Shown: positions 1 through 6,290 of the stretch, piece after piece | How positions within the stretch are numbered: position 1 is the stretch's first letter | Layout of the letters: every line of letters starts with the position of its first letter | Assembly: GCA_963803245.1 (NCBI GenBank) | Contig: CAWDLI010000018.1 | Coordinates: forward strand, 248,001-312,000 | DNA from: JACVRW01 sp963803245 | Lineage (GTDB): Bacteria > Actinomycetota > Thermoleophilia > Solirubrobacterales > Thermoleophilaceae | Direction of reading: 5' to 3' | DNA length: 64,000 nucleotides | Program-made: the position numbers and the translations under genes | The notes under the pieces: model-generated | The model's input: the letters and a program-made list of their open reading frames with translations, nothing else | Told to the model about the DNA's origin: nothing | The model's database searches: none

Positions 1-190
1 CGATCATCGAGCGGGCCACGCGGTCCTTGACCGACCCGGTCGGGTTATGGCCCTCGAGCTTCGCGTAGATACGGACGCCGGGCTTCGGTGTCACGCGCTT
101 CAACTCCACCAGCGGCGTGTTCCCGATCGCCTCGACGATGTCGCCGTACCTGCCTCCGCAAGGGCGGTTGTCGAGGCGGGGCTCGAACAT
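1..190 (-). CDS. cysM: Cysteine synthase, CysM-like (3' part beyond the left edge)
   Basis: PLP-dependent beta-replacement enzyme that makes cysteine. Only the first 63 codons are present; the gene runs off the left edge. I translated the minus strand from the ATG at 190. It gives GDIVEAIGNTPLVEL, the N-terminal signature of O-acetylserine/O-phosphoserine sulfhydrylases, followed by NPTGSVKDR, whose lysine is the PLP Schiff-base residue. The AKLEGHNPTGSVKDR stretch resembles actinobacterial CysM, the enzyme that uses CysO thiocarboxylate with O-phosphoserine. A CysO gene about 900 bp upstream supports CysM over CysK. The gene has its own promoter-like motif directly upstream (AGTGTA at 201-206, which is TACACT on the coding strand, 10 nt from the ATG), so its mRNA may be leaderless. 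CysM versus CysK is inference, because the discriminating C-terminal part is missing. Confidence 0.85.
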   Translation of the reverse strand, partial: MFEPRLDNRPCGGRYGDIVEAIGNTPLVELKRVTPKPGVRIYAKLEGHNPTGSVKDRVARSMI

Positions 191-206
191 CACTTCAGAA
201 AGTGTA
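190..206 (-). promoter_or_regulatory. Palindromic promoter motif upstream of cysM (copy A)
   Basis: On the coding (minus) strand the sequence is CTACACTTTCTGAAGTGATG, ending in the cysM ATG. It contains a -10-like TACACT and the imperfect palindrome ACTTTCTGAAGT (ACTT/AAGT arms). Nineteen of these 20 bases recur upstream of the rhodanese-moeB gene at 3966-3985. The shared site on two sulfur genes suggests one regulator, possibly of the Rrf2/CymR type; the regulator is not identified. Confidence 0.6.
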
Positions 207-216
207 GTACAGCGCT

Positions 217-582
217 CTACGGCTCTGTGAGCACGGTGTCCGCGTCCGAGTAGGCCGGGGCGCAGGCACACAGGAGCCGCAGCGGATCGGACCCCGTGTT
301 CCACAGCTTGTGGGGCACGCCGGGCGCGATCACGACGGTGTCGCCGGCCGCCACCCCGTGCTCCTCGTCCCCCAGCCGCATGCGGCCCGAGCCGTGGGTG
401 AAGAGGTAGATCTCCTCCGTCGTGCGGTGGTAGTGCTCGGCCGTCGCGCCGCCTGGCGGCACGGTCGCCTCGGCGAGGCTCTGGTTCCCGGCGTTGCCGG
501 TGGCCGGGCCCGCCACCTCGCGGATCTCCGAGCCGTCCAGCGTCACGAACGAGGGGACCTGGTCGAGGTTCTCGATCCTCAT
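217..582 (-). CDS. Small cupin-domain protein
   Basis: 121 aa single-domain cupin (cupin_2 type). The metal-binding pattern is visible as EHYHRTTEEIYLFTHGSG (H-x-H with a downstream E and G) and a second motif APGVPHKLWN containing the second-half histidine. Such proteins bind a metal and act as small dioxygenases, isomerases or sensors; the substrate cannot be read from the sequence. It is a minus-strand gene between the GNAT at 592-1086 and cysM. TAGCCT lies at 589-594 (read on the minus strand), 6 nt upstream of the ATG and overlapping the GNAT stop codon, so it may have its own leaderless start even though it follows the GNAT closely. No signal peptide. Confidence 0.8.
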   Translation of the reverse strand: MRIENLDQVPSFVTLDGSEIREVAGPATGNAGNQSLAEATVPPGGATAEHYHRTTEEIYLFTHGSGRMRLGDEEHGVAAGDTVVIAPGVPHKLWNTGSDPLRLLCACAPAYSDADTVLTEP

Positions 583-591
583 GCGGCCAGG

Positions 592-1086
592 CTAGATCGT
601 CGGGCGCCGGTAGCGGACCTCGAGGATGTCCGCCCAGGCGTCCTCGCGCCGCTCCGCTCCGTCGCGCTCGAAGCCGTGGTGCTCATAGAACGCGTTCGCG
701 CGGGCGTTGTCGGCGAAGGACCACACGGTCGACTGGGAATACCCGAGCTCGCCCAGGCCCTGGAGTGCGCGGCCCATGAGCGCCGAGCCGACCCCGCGGC
801 GCCAGGCGGAGGGCAGCACGAAGAACGTCCGCACCTCGCCCACGTCCGGCGGCGCGTCCTCGTCGCGGCTCGAGCCGAAGGCGGTGTAGCCGAGGGCGAT
901 GGCGTCCTCCTCGGCGAGCAGCAACCGCGCTGTCGGGTCTCGCAGAATCGTCCTGAGCCGCTCCAGGTCGAGCTCAGGCAGCTCATGGCCGTCCGGCAGG
1001 AGGGGCAGGAAGGCGGCCGTGGCGGACTCGGTCCACACGGTCGCGATGGCGACGGCGTCGGCGGCGGAGGCGAGCCGGAGCTTCAG
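592..1086 (-). CDS. GNAT-family N-acetyltransferase
   Basis: About 164 aa. The GNAT core is clear: VGEVRTFFVLPSAWRRGVG gives beta4 and the acetyl-CoA pyrophosphate loop (RRGVGSALM), followed by NARANAFYEHHGFERDG, the motif B tyrosine/glycine region. The reading frame stays open further upstream, but homology begins at LRLASAADA. The only start-like codon there is CTG at 1086, which overlaps the cysO stop as CTGA. No ATG, GTG or TTG is suitably placed, so I infer a CTG start with translational coupling to cysO; an upstream start inside cysO is the alternative. The acetyl acceptor is unknown. Its position in a cysteine cluster does not show that it is a serine acetyltransferase, since those belong to the unrelated left-handed beta-helix family. 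Confidence 0.75.
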   Translation of the reverse strand: MKLRLASAADAVAIATVWTESATAAFLPLLPDGHELPELDLERLRTILRDPTARLLLAEEDAIALGYTAFGSSRDEDAPPDVGEVRTFFVLPSAWRRGVGSALMGRALQGLGELGYSQSTVWSFADNARANAFYEHHGFERDGAERREDAWADILEVRYRRPTI

Positions 1087-1358
1087 CGTCCGCCGGCCAT
1101 GGCCGGCAGGATCACGATCGTGTCGCTCGGCCCGACGGAGGTGTCGAGGCCGTCGAGCACACGCACGTCCTCGTCGTTCAGATAGACGTTCACGTAGCGG
1201 TTCAGCTCGCCCTCCTCGGAGAAGAGCTGGCTCTCCGTGGCGGGGTGCTGGGCGGCAAGCGCCTTCAGCACGGCGCCGACGTTCGCGCCTTCGGCCTCGA
1301 CCTCCTTGGCGCCCCCGGTGGAGCTTCGGAGAACGGGCGGAATCTTCACGGTGCTCAC
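1083..1358 (-). CDS. cysO: CysO-like ThiS/MoaD-family sulfur carrier
   Basis: 91 aa ubiquitin-like sulfur carrier. Family proteins are adenylated by a MoeB/MoeZ enzyme at a C-terminal Gly-Gly, converted to a thiocarboxylate, and donate sulfur to CysM for cysteine synthesis. The match to mycobacterial CysO is strong: IPPVLRSSTGGAKEVEAEG at the N terminus, RYVNVYLNDEDVR in the middle and TIVILPAMAGGR at the end. The protein ends Gly-Gly-Arg rather than Gly-Gly, so one residue would have to be removed before activation. The start is GTG at 1358, with TACTCT (coding strand; 1368-1373) 9 nt upstream, implying a leaderless transcript. An alternative GTG lies 9 nt inside. The stop overlaps the downstream GNAT. 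A Mec+-type JAMM protease, which clusters with cysO in mycobacteria, is not in this window. Confidence 0.87.
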   Translation of the reverse strand: MSTVKIPPVLRSSTGGAKEVEAEGANVGAVLKALAAQHPATESQLFSEEGELNRYVNVYLNDEDVRVLDGLDTSVGPSDTIVILPAMAGGR

Positions 1359-1425
1359 GGGGCGGAGAGAGTAGCGGCAACGAACCGCCCACAACATGGC
1401 GGCCGGGCTTGCTAAAACGCAGGGC

Positions 1426-2571
1426 ATGGCCTCGCCCACGGATGGGCGGCCGCAACTACGCCGTATCGCCGCCGCCCTTGCCATCGCAGGCGCCATCAGC
1501 GCCGTGCTCGTTCCCGCCGCCTTCGCCGCGCCGCTCACGGTGCGCGTGGTGAACACGCGCGGCATGGAGCAGGCCAGCCTCGTCTCGCCCGTGCTCTCGG
1601 CCTGCGGCGGCCCCTGCGGGCTCACGGTCACCGACGCGAACGGCCAGATCACGTTCGACGCGCTCCCCGGCGACAGCGTCAGCGCCACCCGGGGCGGCCT
1701 CGCGCCCGAGGGAGCGGGTGTGGGCTACACGGTTCCGGATCCTGTTCCAGCGGGCCCCGTGACGATCACGCTGCCGGCGCTGCCCGGCACCGTCGCGCCC
1801 GGGATCGACTCGGCCGAGGCGTGGCTGCTGGAGCACGTGAACGCCAAGCGGGCAGAGCTCGGACGGGCGTCCCTGACCCTGTCGAGCACCCTCAGCCGGG
1901 CGGCCGACGCATACGCGCACTACCTCGCGGACAACGACCTGTTCAGCCACACGGCCCTGGCGGACCCCGGCACCCGCGCCGTCGACCAGGGCTGGCCGGT
2001 CCCGGGCGGGTCCTCGGTCGGCGAGGCGCTTGCGCTGGCGCCGTCGAAGGAGTTCGCCTTCGAGGGCTGGCAGCAGAGCGCGCCGCACTGGACGCTCCTG
2101 ATGATGGACGGCCTCGACGCGGTCGGCGTTGGCCAGGCCGGCGGCCGCTGGATCATGATGCCCGCGAACTGCAGCCTGGCGAGCTCGCCCGAGCGCTGCG
2201 GCCTCGGATCGGACCCGGCCGTCGTGCCCGCGGGCTCGCGCGATCCCGGTCCGGCGCCGCGCCCGCGCACCCCGGATCGCGGAGCACCCGGCCCCGCGGA
2301 GGCGCGCCGCCCGGCGCTGCGCATGTCACTGCGCAGGCACGGCAGGCGCCTCGTCATCCGAGTCCGCGTGCTTCGCGGCCGCGGCGCGCTACGAGTGGCC
2401 GTGCGGAAGGGAGACCGGAAGGCACGCCTCGGCCACCGCTCGGAGGGCACCCTGCACCGCTACACGGCCAGGCTGCCACGGCGCGGTCGCTGGACGATCA
2501 GCGTGCGCTTCGCAGGCGCGGCCGGCTGGGCCGACCGCCGCCTGCCGCGGCGCACCGTCCGCGTTCGCTGA
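1426..2571 (+). CDS. Secreted CAP/SCP-domain protein
   Basis: About 381 aa. A signal peptide is evident (IAAALAIAGAISAVLVPAAFA, cleaved before APLTV). Residues of roughly 35-115 form a small beta-rich region with GNA/DANG-type repeats. A CAP (cysteine-rich secretory/PR-1) domain follows, with LLEHVNAKRAELG, ADAYAHYLADNDLFSHTA and WQQSAPHWTLLM. The C-terminal ~110 residues are extremely Arg/Pro-rich and end in a beta-type tail (RYTARLPRRGRWTISVRFAG). Two His positions of the CAP site are recognisable (FSH and PHW). The role is unknown; bacterial CAP proteins are usually cell-surface or secreted. I chose ATG 1426 over ATG 1396 because it places a charged n-region directly before the hydrophobic segment. 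It is divergent from cysO. Confidence 0.8.
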   Translation: MASPTDGRPQLRRIAAALAIAGAISAVLVPAAFAAPLTVRVVNTRGMEQASLVSPVLSACGGPCGLTVTDANGQITFDALPGDSVSATRGGLAPEGAGVGYTVPDPVPAGPVTITLPALPGTVAPGIDSAEAWLLEHVNAKRAELGRASLTLSSTLSRAADAYAHYLADNDLFSHTALADPGTRAVDQGWPVPGGSSVGEALALAPSKEFAFEGWQQSAPHWTLLMMDGLDAVGVGQAGGRWIMMPANCSLASSPERCGLGSDPAVVPAGSRDPGPAPRPRTPDRGAPGPAEARRPALRMSLRRHGRRLVIRVRVLRGRGALRVAVRKGDRKARLGHRSEGTLHRYTARLPRRGRWTISVRFAGAAGWADRRLPRRTVRVR

Positions 2572-2585
2572 GCATCCAGGGTGCT

Positions 2586-2622
2586 TGTTCAGTTTGGCCC
2601 GTAATTCGGGAGGAACTGAACA
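2586..2622. terminator. Hairpin between convergent genes (first of two)
   Basis: TGTTCAGTT (2586-2594) pairs perfectly with AACTGAACA (2614-2622). A nested CCCG/CGGG stem lies inside. It sits just after the CAP-protein stop and 125 bp before the end of the convergent moeB gene, so it probably terminates the plus-strand transcript. There is no long T tract. Confidence 0.5.
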
Positions 2623-2654
2623 CTCACGCCCGTCCGGCCCGAGTGACCTGTCAG

Positions 2655-2677
2655 TTCCTCGCGCTATGCGCGAGGAA
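2655..2677. terminator. Strong hairpin between convergent genes (second of two)
   Basis: A perfect 10-bp stem TTCCTCGCGC / GCGCGAGGAA with a TAT loop. Being symmetrical, it could end transcription from both sides (CAP protein and moeB). Together with the hairpin at 2586-2622 it makes a tandem pair. The rest of 2572-2746 holds nothing else that I recognise. Confidence 0.6.
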
Positions 2678-2746
2678 ATCGACACCACACTCCAATGACT
2701 CCGCTCCCCACCCAGCCCGGTAAGCGCCGGGATCGTCGCGGCGCTC

Positions 2747-3931
2747 TTAGCCCGCTGCCGAGCAGAACAACTCGTAGTCAGGAAAGACGCCCATCTCCTC
2801 GTCGGAGATCTCGCCCGGATCGCGCGAGCAGATCGGGCAGTCGGGGTCGCGCCGGACCTTGAGCTCGGTGAACGTGGTGCCGAGCGCGTCGTAGAGCAGC
2901 AGCCGCCCGGCGAGGGTCTCGCCCGCGCCGGTCACGAGCTTGATGACCTCGACCGACTGGAGAAGTCCCATGACGCCGGGGAGCACGCCGAGCACGCCGG
3001 CGGCGCCGCAGCTCGGAGCGAGCTCGGCGGGCGGCGGGGTCGGGTAGAGGCAGCGGTAGCACGGGCCCTCGTAGGGGTGGAAGACCGAGAGCTGGCCCTC
3101 GAATCCCAGGATCGAGGCGGACACCACGGGGATCTGGAGCCTCACCGACGCGTCGTTCAGCAGGTAGCGCGTGGGGAAGTTGTCGAGGCCGTCGACGATC
3201 ACGTCGTAGCCCTCGATGATCTCCATGATGTTCGAGGCGTCGATGCGCACCGGGTACTTCTCGACCTTGACCTCGGGGTTGATCTCGTGGATCGAGATCT
3301 CGGCGGAGTCGACCTTCGGCATGCCCACGCGGTCGTTCGAGTGGGCCACCTGGCGCTGGAGGTTCGACAGGTCGACCACGTCGTTGTCCACGATCCCGAG
3401 CGTGCCGACGCCCGCGGCGGCGAGGTAGAGCGCGGCGGGCGAGCCGAGGCCGCCGGCGCCGAGCAGCAGCACCTTCGCGTCGAGCAGCTTGAGCTGCCCC
3501 TCGAGTCCGATCTCGGGCACGAGCAGGTGGCGCGAGTAGCGCTCGCGCTGCTCTGCGGTGAGCGCGCGCGGCACCTCCACGTCGTAGCCACGGTCCTTCC
3601 AGAGCGTGATGCCCCCGCGCATGGACTCGACGTTCTCGTAGCCGAGCATGTCCTGCAGCGTCTGGGCGGCCAGCGCCGAGCGCTGGCCCGAGGCGCAGTA
3701 GAGCACCACGTGCGACGAGCGGTCCGGGGCGGCGCCCTCGATGCGTGACTCGAGATGCCCGCGCGGCACGTGCAGGGCACCGGGGATGTGGGCCTCCTCG
3801 AACTCGTGCTGCTCGCGAACGTCGACGATCACCGCGCCGTTCCCGTTCTGCGACAGGTCGTGGACGTCGCGCGGATCGACCTCGCGGATCTCTTCCTTCG
3901 CCTTGCGAATCAGATCGGCGCCGCTGGCCAT
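2747..3931 (-). CDS. moeB: Rhodanese-MoeB fusion: sulfur-carrier adenylyltransferase/sulfurtransferase
   Basis: 394 aa. Residues ~17-115 are a rhodanese domain (VIVDVREQHEFEEAHIPGAL) with active-site Cys79 in LYCASGQRS. Residues ~122-394 are an E1-like MoeB/ThiF domain: ERYSRHLLVPEIG, the nucleotide-binding loop LLGAGGLGSPAALYL, DNDVVDLSNLQRQ, DGLDNFPTRY, and the zinc ligands CYRC and CPIC. It adenylates a ThiS/MoaD-type C terminus and can pass on persulfide sulfur. CysO is the obvious partner. Mycobacterial MoeZ has MoeB first and rhodanese last; here the order is reversed. I chose ATG 3931 because AGGAG lies 5 nt upstream; an in-frame ATG at 3949 lacks this. The transcript appears to begin about 55 nt upstream and includes a 9-codon ORF. 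Confidence 0.88.
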   Translation of the reverse strand: MASGADLIRKAKEEIREVDPRDVHDLSQNGNGAVIVDVREQHEFEEAHIPGALHVPRGHLESRIEGAAPDRSSHVVLYCASGQRSALAAQTLQDMLGYENVESMRGGITLWKDRGYDVEVPRALTAEQRERYSRHLLVPEIGLEGQLKLLDAKVLLLGAGGLGSPAALYLAAAGVGTLGIVDNDVVDLSNLQRQVAHSNDRVGMPKVDSAEISIHEINPEVKVEKYPVRIDASNIMEIIEGYDVIVDGLDNFPTRYLLNDASVRLQIPVVSASILGFEGQLSVFHPYEGPCYRCLYPTPPPAELAPSCGAAGVLGVLPGVMGLLQSVEVIKLVTGAGETLAGRLLLYDALGTTFTELKVRRDPDCPICSRDPGEISDEEMGVFPDYELFCSAAG

Positions 3932-3938
3932 CTCGCTC

Positions 3939-3968
3939 CTAACCCCCATAAGTCGGTCGGGTTTCCAT
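3939..3968 (-). CDS. Putative 9-codon leader peptide METRPTYGG upstream of moeB
   Basis: An ATG sits exactly 10 nt after the TACACT box, the same geometry as at cysM. It opens a 9-codon frame (METRPTYGG) that stops at TAG, 7 nt before the moeB ATG; the moeB Shine-Dalgarno AGGAG overlaps this TAG. Geometry suggests a leaderless mini-ORF followed by a re-initiation site, which could couple or attenuate moeB. It has no cysteine codons, unlike known cysteine-attenuator leader peptides. Translation is unproven. Confidence 0.4.
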   Translation of the reverse strand: METRPTYGG

Positions 3969-3985
3969 TACTTCAGAAAGTGTAG
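3966..3985 (-). promoter_or_regulatory. Palindromic promoter motif upstream of moeB (copy B)
   Basis: On the minus strand CTACACTTTCTGAAGTAATG, differing at one base from the 20 nt before and including the cysM start. It contains the TACACT -10 box (3979-3984) and the ACTTTCTGAAGT palindrome. It begins 5 bp before the end of the SnoaL-like gene's intergenic space and drives the moeB leader. See copy A at 190-206. Confidence 0.6.
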
Positions 3986-3988
3986 CGC

Positions 3989-4456
3989 CTACTCGGCGCG
4001 CGTAACGGGGTCATTTTCCCCGGTTCTGGACAGCCCTGCAGCCTCGAACGCCTCCGCGCGATCGCTGTAGAAGTCGACGCGCGCGATCCGTCCGTCGCGC
4101 ACGGTCCAGACCGCGCCGGCCTGGATGGAAACCTCGGCGTAGCTGCCCTCCTGCCGGCCGAAGTCGCGGATCAGCACCAGTGCTTGGTCGCCGGCGTCGA
4201 TCACGTCCTCGACCTCGACTCGATAGCTCTCCCATGGCGCCAGCCATTCGAGCCATATCTCTCTCAATCCCGGCAGGCCGGCCCCGGAGGGGGCCTCGAG
4301 CGATGTTCTGGCTACCGCCTCGAAGTCCGGATGTACGAATGGAGCCATGCCCCCGAGCAGGGCCTCCGCAAGCGCGTCATCGCGGAGCACCTGTGCGAGA
4401 TCGACCTCGGGACCGGGCTGGAGCCGACGTACGAGCTCGGCGTTCTCTCGCGACAT
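3989..4456 (-). CDS. SnoaL-like / NTF2-fold protein
   Basis: 155 aa, a single NTF2-like (SnoaL-like polyketide-cyclase fold) domain: helices at RENAELVRRL, then HPDFEAVARTSLEAP, PGLREIWLEWLAPWESYRVE, DQALVLIRDFGRQEGSYAEV and AVWTVRDGRIARVDFYSDR. Proteins of this fold range from small enzymes to ligand binders, and no catalytic residue set allows a choice. I took the ATG at 4456 (MSRENAEL). The frame is open upstream to 4561 but runs through a strong hairpin. It lies on the minus strand just upstream of the moeB promoter, with its stop only 4 bp from that motif, so some read-through into moeB is possible. Confidence 0.75.
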   Translation of the reverse strand: MSRENAELVRRLQPGPEVDLAQVLRDDALAEALLGGMAPFVHPDFEAVARTSLEAPSGAGLPGLREIWLEWLAPWESYRVEVEDVIDAGDQALVLIRDFGRQEGSYAEVSIQAGAVWTVRDGRIARVDFYSDRAEAFEAAGLSRTGENDPVTRAE

Positions 4457-4472
4457 CTCTGCCCGGAAAGCT

Positions 4473-4498
4473 ACCGGGGCGCCCGTAGGCGCCCCGGT
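4473..4498. repeat. Perfect 11-bp-stem hairpin in the 5' region of the SnoaL-like gene
   Basis: ACCGGGGCGCC (4473-4483), loop CGTA, GGCGCCCCGGT (4488-4498). Perfectly paired and very GC-rich, without a T tract. It begins 17 nt upstream of the SnoaL-like ATG, in the divergent region before the histidine kinase gene. It may be a 5'-UTR structure or an operator. Confidence 0.5.
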
Positions 4499-4591
4499 GG
4501 AAGACCCAGACCTATCTTCTGCGGAAGCCAGGCGGCGAGTCCCCTCGCCACTAAGCCTCACCAGGATTCTCGTCCTACCGCGCCCGTGCCG

Positions 4592-4613
4592 ATATGGGGT
4601 GGAGACCCCATAT
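4592..4613. promoter_or_regulatory. Inverted repeat upstream of the two-component operon
   Basis: ATATGGGG (4592-4599) and CCCCATAT (4606-4613) form a perfect 8-bp inverted repeat with a 6-nt spacer TGGAGA. It is AT-rich at the outer ends in otherwise GC-rich DNA and lies 41 bp before the chosen kinase start. Size and placement fit an operator, possibly for autoregulation by the LuxR-type response regulator. This is inference. Confidence 0.45.
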
Positions 4614-4653
4614 GTCCGCGAATGGCGGCTTCCGATTGACAGACAGACCGAGA

Positions 4654-5640
4654 ATGACCCGCCGCGACGATTCGCTCATCGGCCAGGTCGTGGCCGCCAA
4701 TGTCCTTCTCGTGGCGCTCACGCTGCTGGCGGCCAGTCTCGTGGCCGGTCTCGACCTTCAGGTGGCCAGCGAGCGCTGGCAGTTCCTCGTGCTGGCGCTG
4801 GCGATCATGCTCACCCTCTGCGTGAACATGTGGATGCTCCAGCGCCGCTTTCGCCCGTTGGAGCGCCTGATCGAGCGCATCGAGCAGGTCGATCCGGCCG
4901 CCCCCGGGGCGCTCGACCTCACCTCTGAGCGGCCGGCCGAGGAGATCGGCCGGCTGGCGGAGTCGTTCCGGCGCCTGCTCGAGCGCGTGGAGCAGGAGCG
5001 CCGTCGCTCGGGCCAGCTCGTGATGCGCGCGCAGGAGGAGGAGCGCCGCCGCCTCGCCCGGGACCTACACGACGAGGTGAACCAGGCCCTGACCGCGATC
5101 CTCCTGCGGCTCGAGGCACTCGCGCAGGAGTCCCCGCCCGAGCACGCGCAGGAGATGGCGGAGCTCAAGCGGCTCGTGAACCAGGCCATGGACGAGCTGC
5201 TGAACCTCGCGCGCCAGCTGCGCCCCTCGGCGCTCGACGACCACGGGCTGGTTCCCGCCATCGACGCTCAGCTGAAGCGCTTCGCCGCTCGCACCGGCGT
5301 CGAGGTGAGGATGCAGGCCCAGGGCGACGTCGAGGCGCTGGGCGAGGACGCGCAGACCGCCGTCTACCGCGTGGCGCAGGAGGCGCTGACCAACGCCGAG
5401 CGACACGCCGGAGCGACCGTCGTGGAGGTGGACCTGGAGGTGGCGCAGGACCGCACCGAGCTGCGCGTGCGCGACGACGGCGGCGGCTTCGACCCCGGTC
5501 GCGCCACTCGCACCGGGGACCCGGCGTCCCAGGGTCTCGGGCTCCGCGGAATGGCGGAGCGGGCCCGGCTCGTGGGCGGCGAGCTCGACGTGCGCTCCGC
5601 GCCGAACGGCGGCACCTCCGTAACGCTGAGGATCCGATGA
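4654..5640 (+). CDS. NarL-type sensor histidine kinase
   Basis: 328 aa. Two membrane segments (~10-31 and ~43-62) are separated by only about ten residues, so there is no sizeable outside sensor domain. A HAMP-like linker follows (RRFRPLERLIERIEQ to LAESFRRLLERVEQ), then a HisKA_3 dimerisation domain with the phospho-acceptor His139 in RRLARDLHDEVNQAL. The HATPase domain has the N box (EALTNAERHA), DDGGGFDPG and GLGLRGMAERA. It phosphorylates the response regulator encoded immediately downstream, with which it overlaps by ATGA. I chose ATG 4654; ATG 4612 would lie inside the palindrome. The short loop resembles intramembrane-sensing kinases such as LiaS, but the signal is unknown. Confidence 0.88.
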   Translation: MTRRDDSLIGQVVAANVLLVALTLLAASLVAGLDLQVASERWQFLVLALAIMLTLCVNMWMLQRRFRPLERLIERIEQVDPAAPGALDLTSERPAEEIGRLAESFRRLLERVEQERRRSGQLVMRAQEEERRRLARDLHDEVNQALTAILLRLEALAQESPPEHAQEMAELKRLVNQAMDELLNLARQLRPSALDDHGLVPAIDAQLKRFAARTGVEVRMQAQGDVEALGEDAQTAVYRVAQEALTNAERHAGATVVEVDLEVAQDRTELRVRDDGGGFDPGRATRTGDPASQGLGLRGMAERARLVGGELDVRSAPNGGTSVTLRIR

Positions 5641-6272
5641 TTCGCGTCCTGATCGCAGACGACCACGGCATCGTCCGCTCGGGCCTGCGCATGCTGATCG
5701 ACCGCCAGAAGGACATGCAGGTGGTGGCCGAGGCCGTGGACGGCGTGGGCGCCCTGGAGTCCAGCCAGGCGGCCCATCCCGACGTCGCGGTGCTGGACGT
5801 CTCGATGCCGCGCATGACCGGGCTCCAGGCCGCGCGCGAGATCCGCGCGCACGTGCCCGACACGCGCGTGCTGCTCCTGTCGATGCACGACGACGCGCAC
5901 TACTTCGTGGAGGGGCTCGACGCCGGCGCCACCGGCTACGTGCTCAAGCGCGCGGCCGACACGGACCTGATCGAGGCGCTGCGCACGGTCGCGGACGGCA
6001 GGACCTTCCTCTCGAGCGACGCCCAGCGGACGCTGATGGAGGAGTGGCGCTCCGGCGCGAGGCCCGACCTCGAGGACCCGCTCACGCCACGCGAGCTCGA
6101 GGTGGTCAAGCTGATCGCCGAAGCGTTCACCAACCGTCAGATCGCGGAGACCCTCAGGGTGTCCGAGAAGACCGTCGAGTCGCACCGGGCCAACGTGCTC
6201 TCGAAGCTGGGCATGCGCGACCGCGTGGAGCTGGCGCGCTACGCGGTGCGTCGCGGGCTGGTCGAGCCCTAG
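5637..6272 (+). CDS. LuxR/NarL-family response regulator
   Basis: 211 aa. Receiver domain with acidic pocket Asp8/Asp9, phospho-acceptor Asp54 (AVLDVSMPRMTG) and a conserved Lys in GYVLKRAAD. The LuxR-type DNA-binding domain at ~143-205 reads LTPRELEVVKLIAEAFTNRQ then VSEKTVESHRANVLSKLG. It is translationally coupled to the kinase gene. Targets are unknown; the inverted repeat at 4592-4613 upstream of the kinase is the nearest candidate binding site. Length and domain spacing are normal for the family. Confidence 0.92.
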   Translation: MIRVLIADDHGIVRSGLRMLIDRQKDMQVVAEAVDGVGALESSQAAHPDVAVLDVSMPRMTGLQAAREIRAHVPDTRVLLLSMHDDAHYFVEGLDAGATGYVLKRAADTDLIEALRTVADGRTFLSSDAQRTLMEEWRSGARPDLEDPLTPRELEVVKLIAEAFTNRQIAETLRVSEKTVESHRANVLSKLGMRDRVELARYAVRRGLVEP

Positions 6273-6290
6273 CGCCCTACTCTGCTGGCC

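Noticed and set aside
310..1185. Long plus-strand open frame of 291 codons opposite the cupin, GNAT and cysO genes
   Set aside because: It is antisense to three genes with clear domains, and its product is an Arg/Ala-rich low-complexity sequence typical of shadow frames in GC-rich DNA.
1396..1425. Earlier ATG for the CAP-domain protein
   Set aside because: It would add 10 residues before the charged n-region without improving the signal peptide; ATG 1426 gives a normal one.
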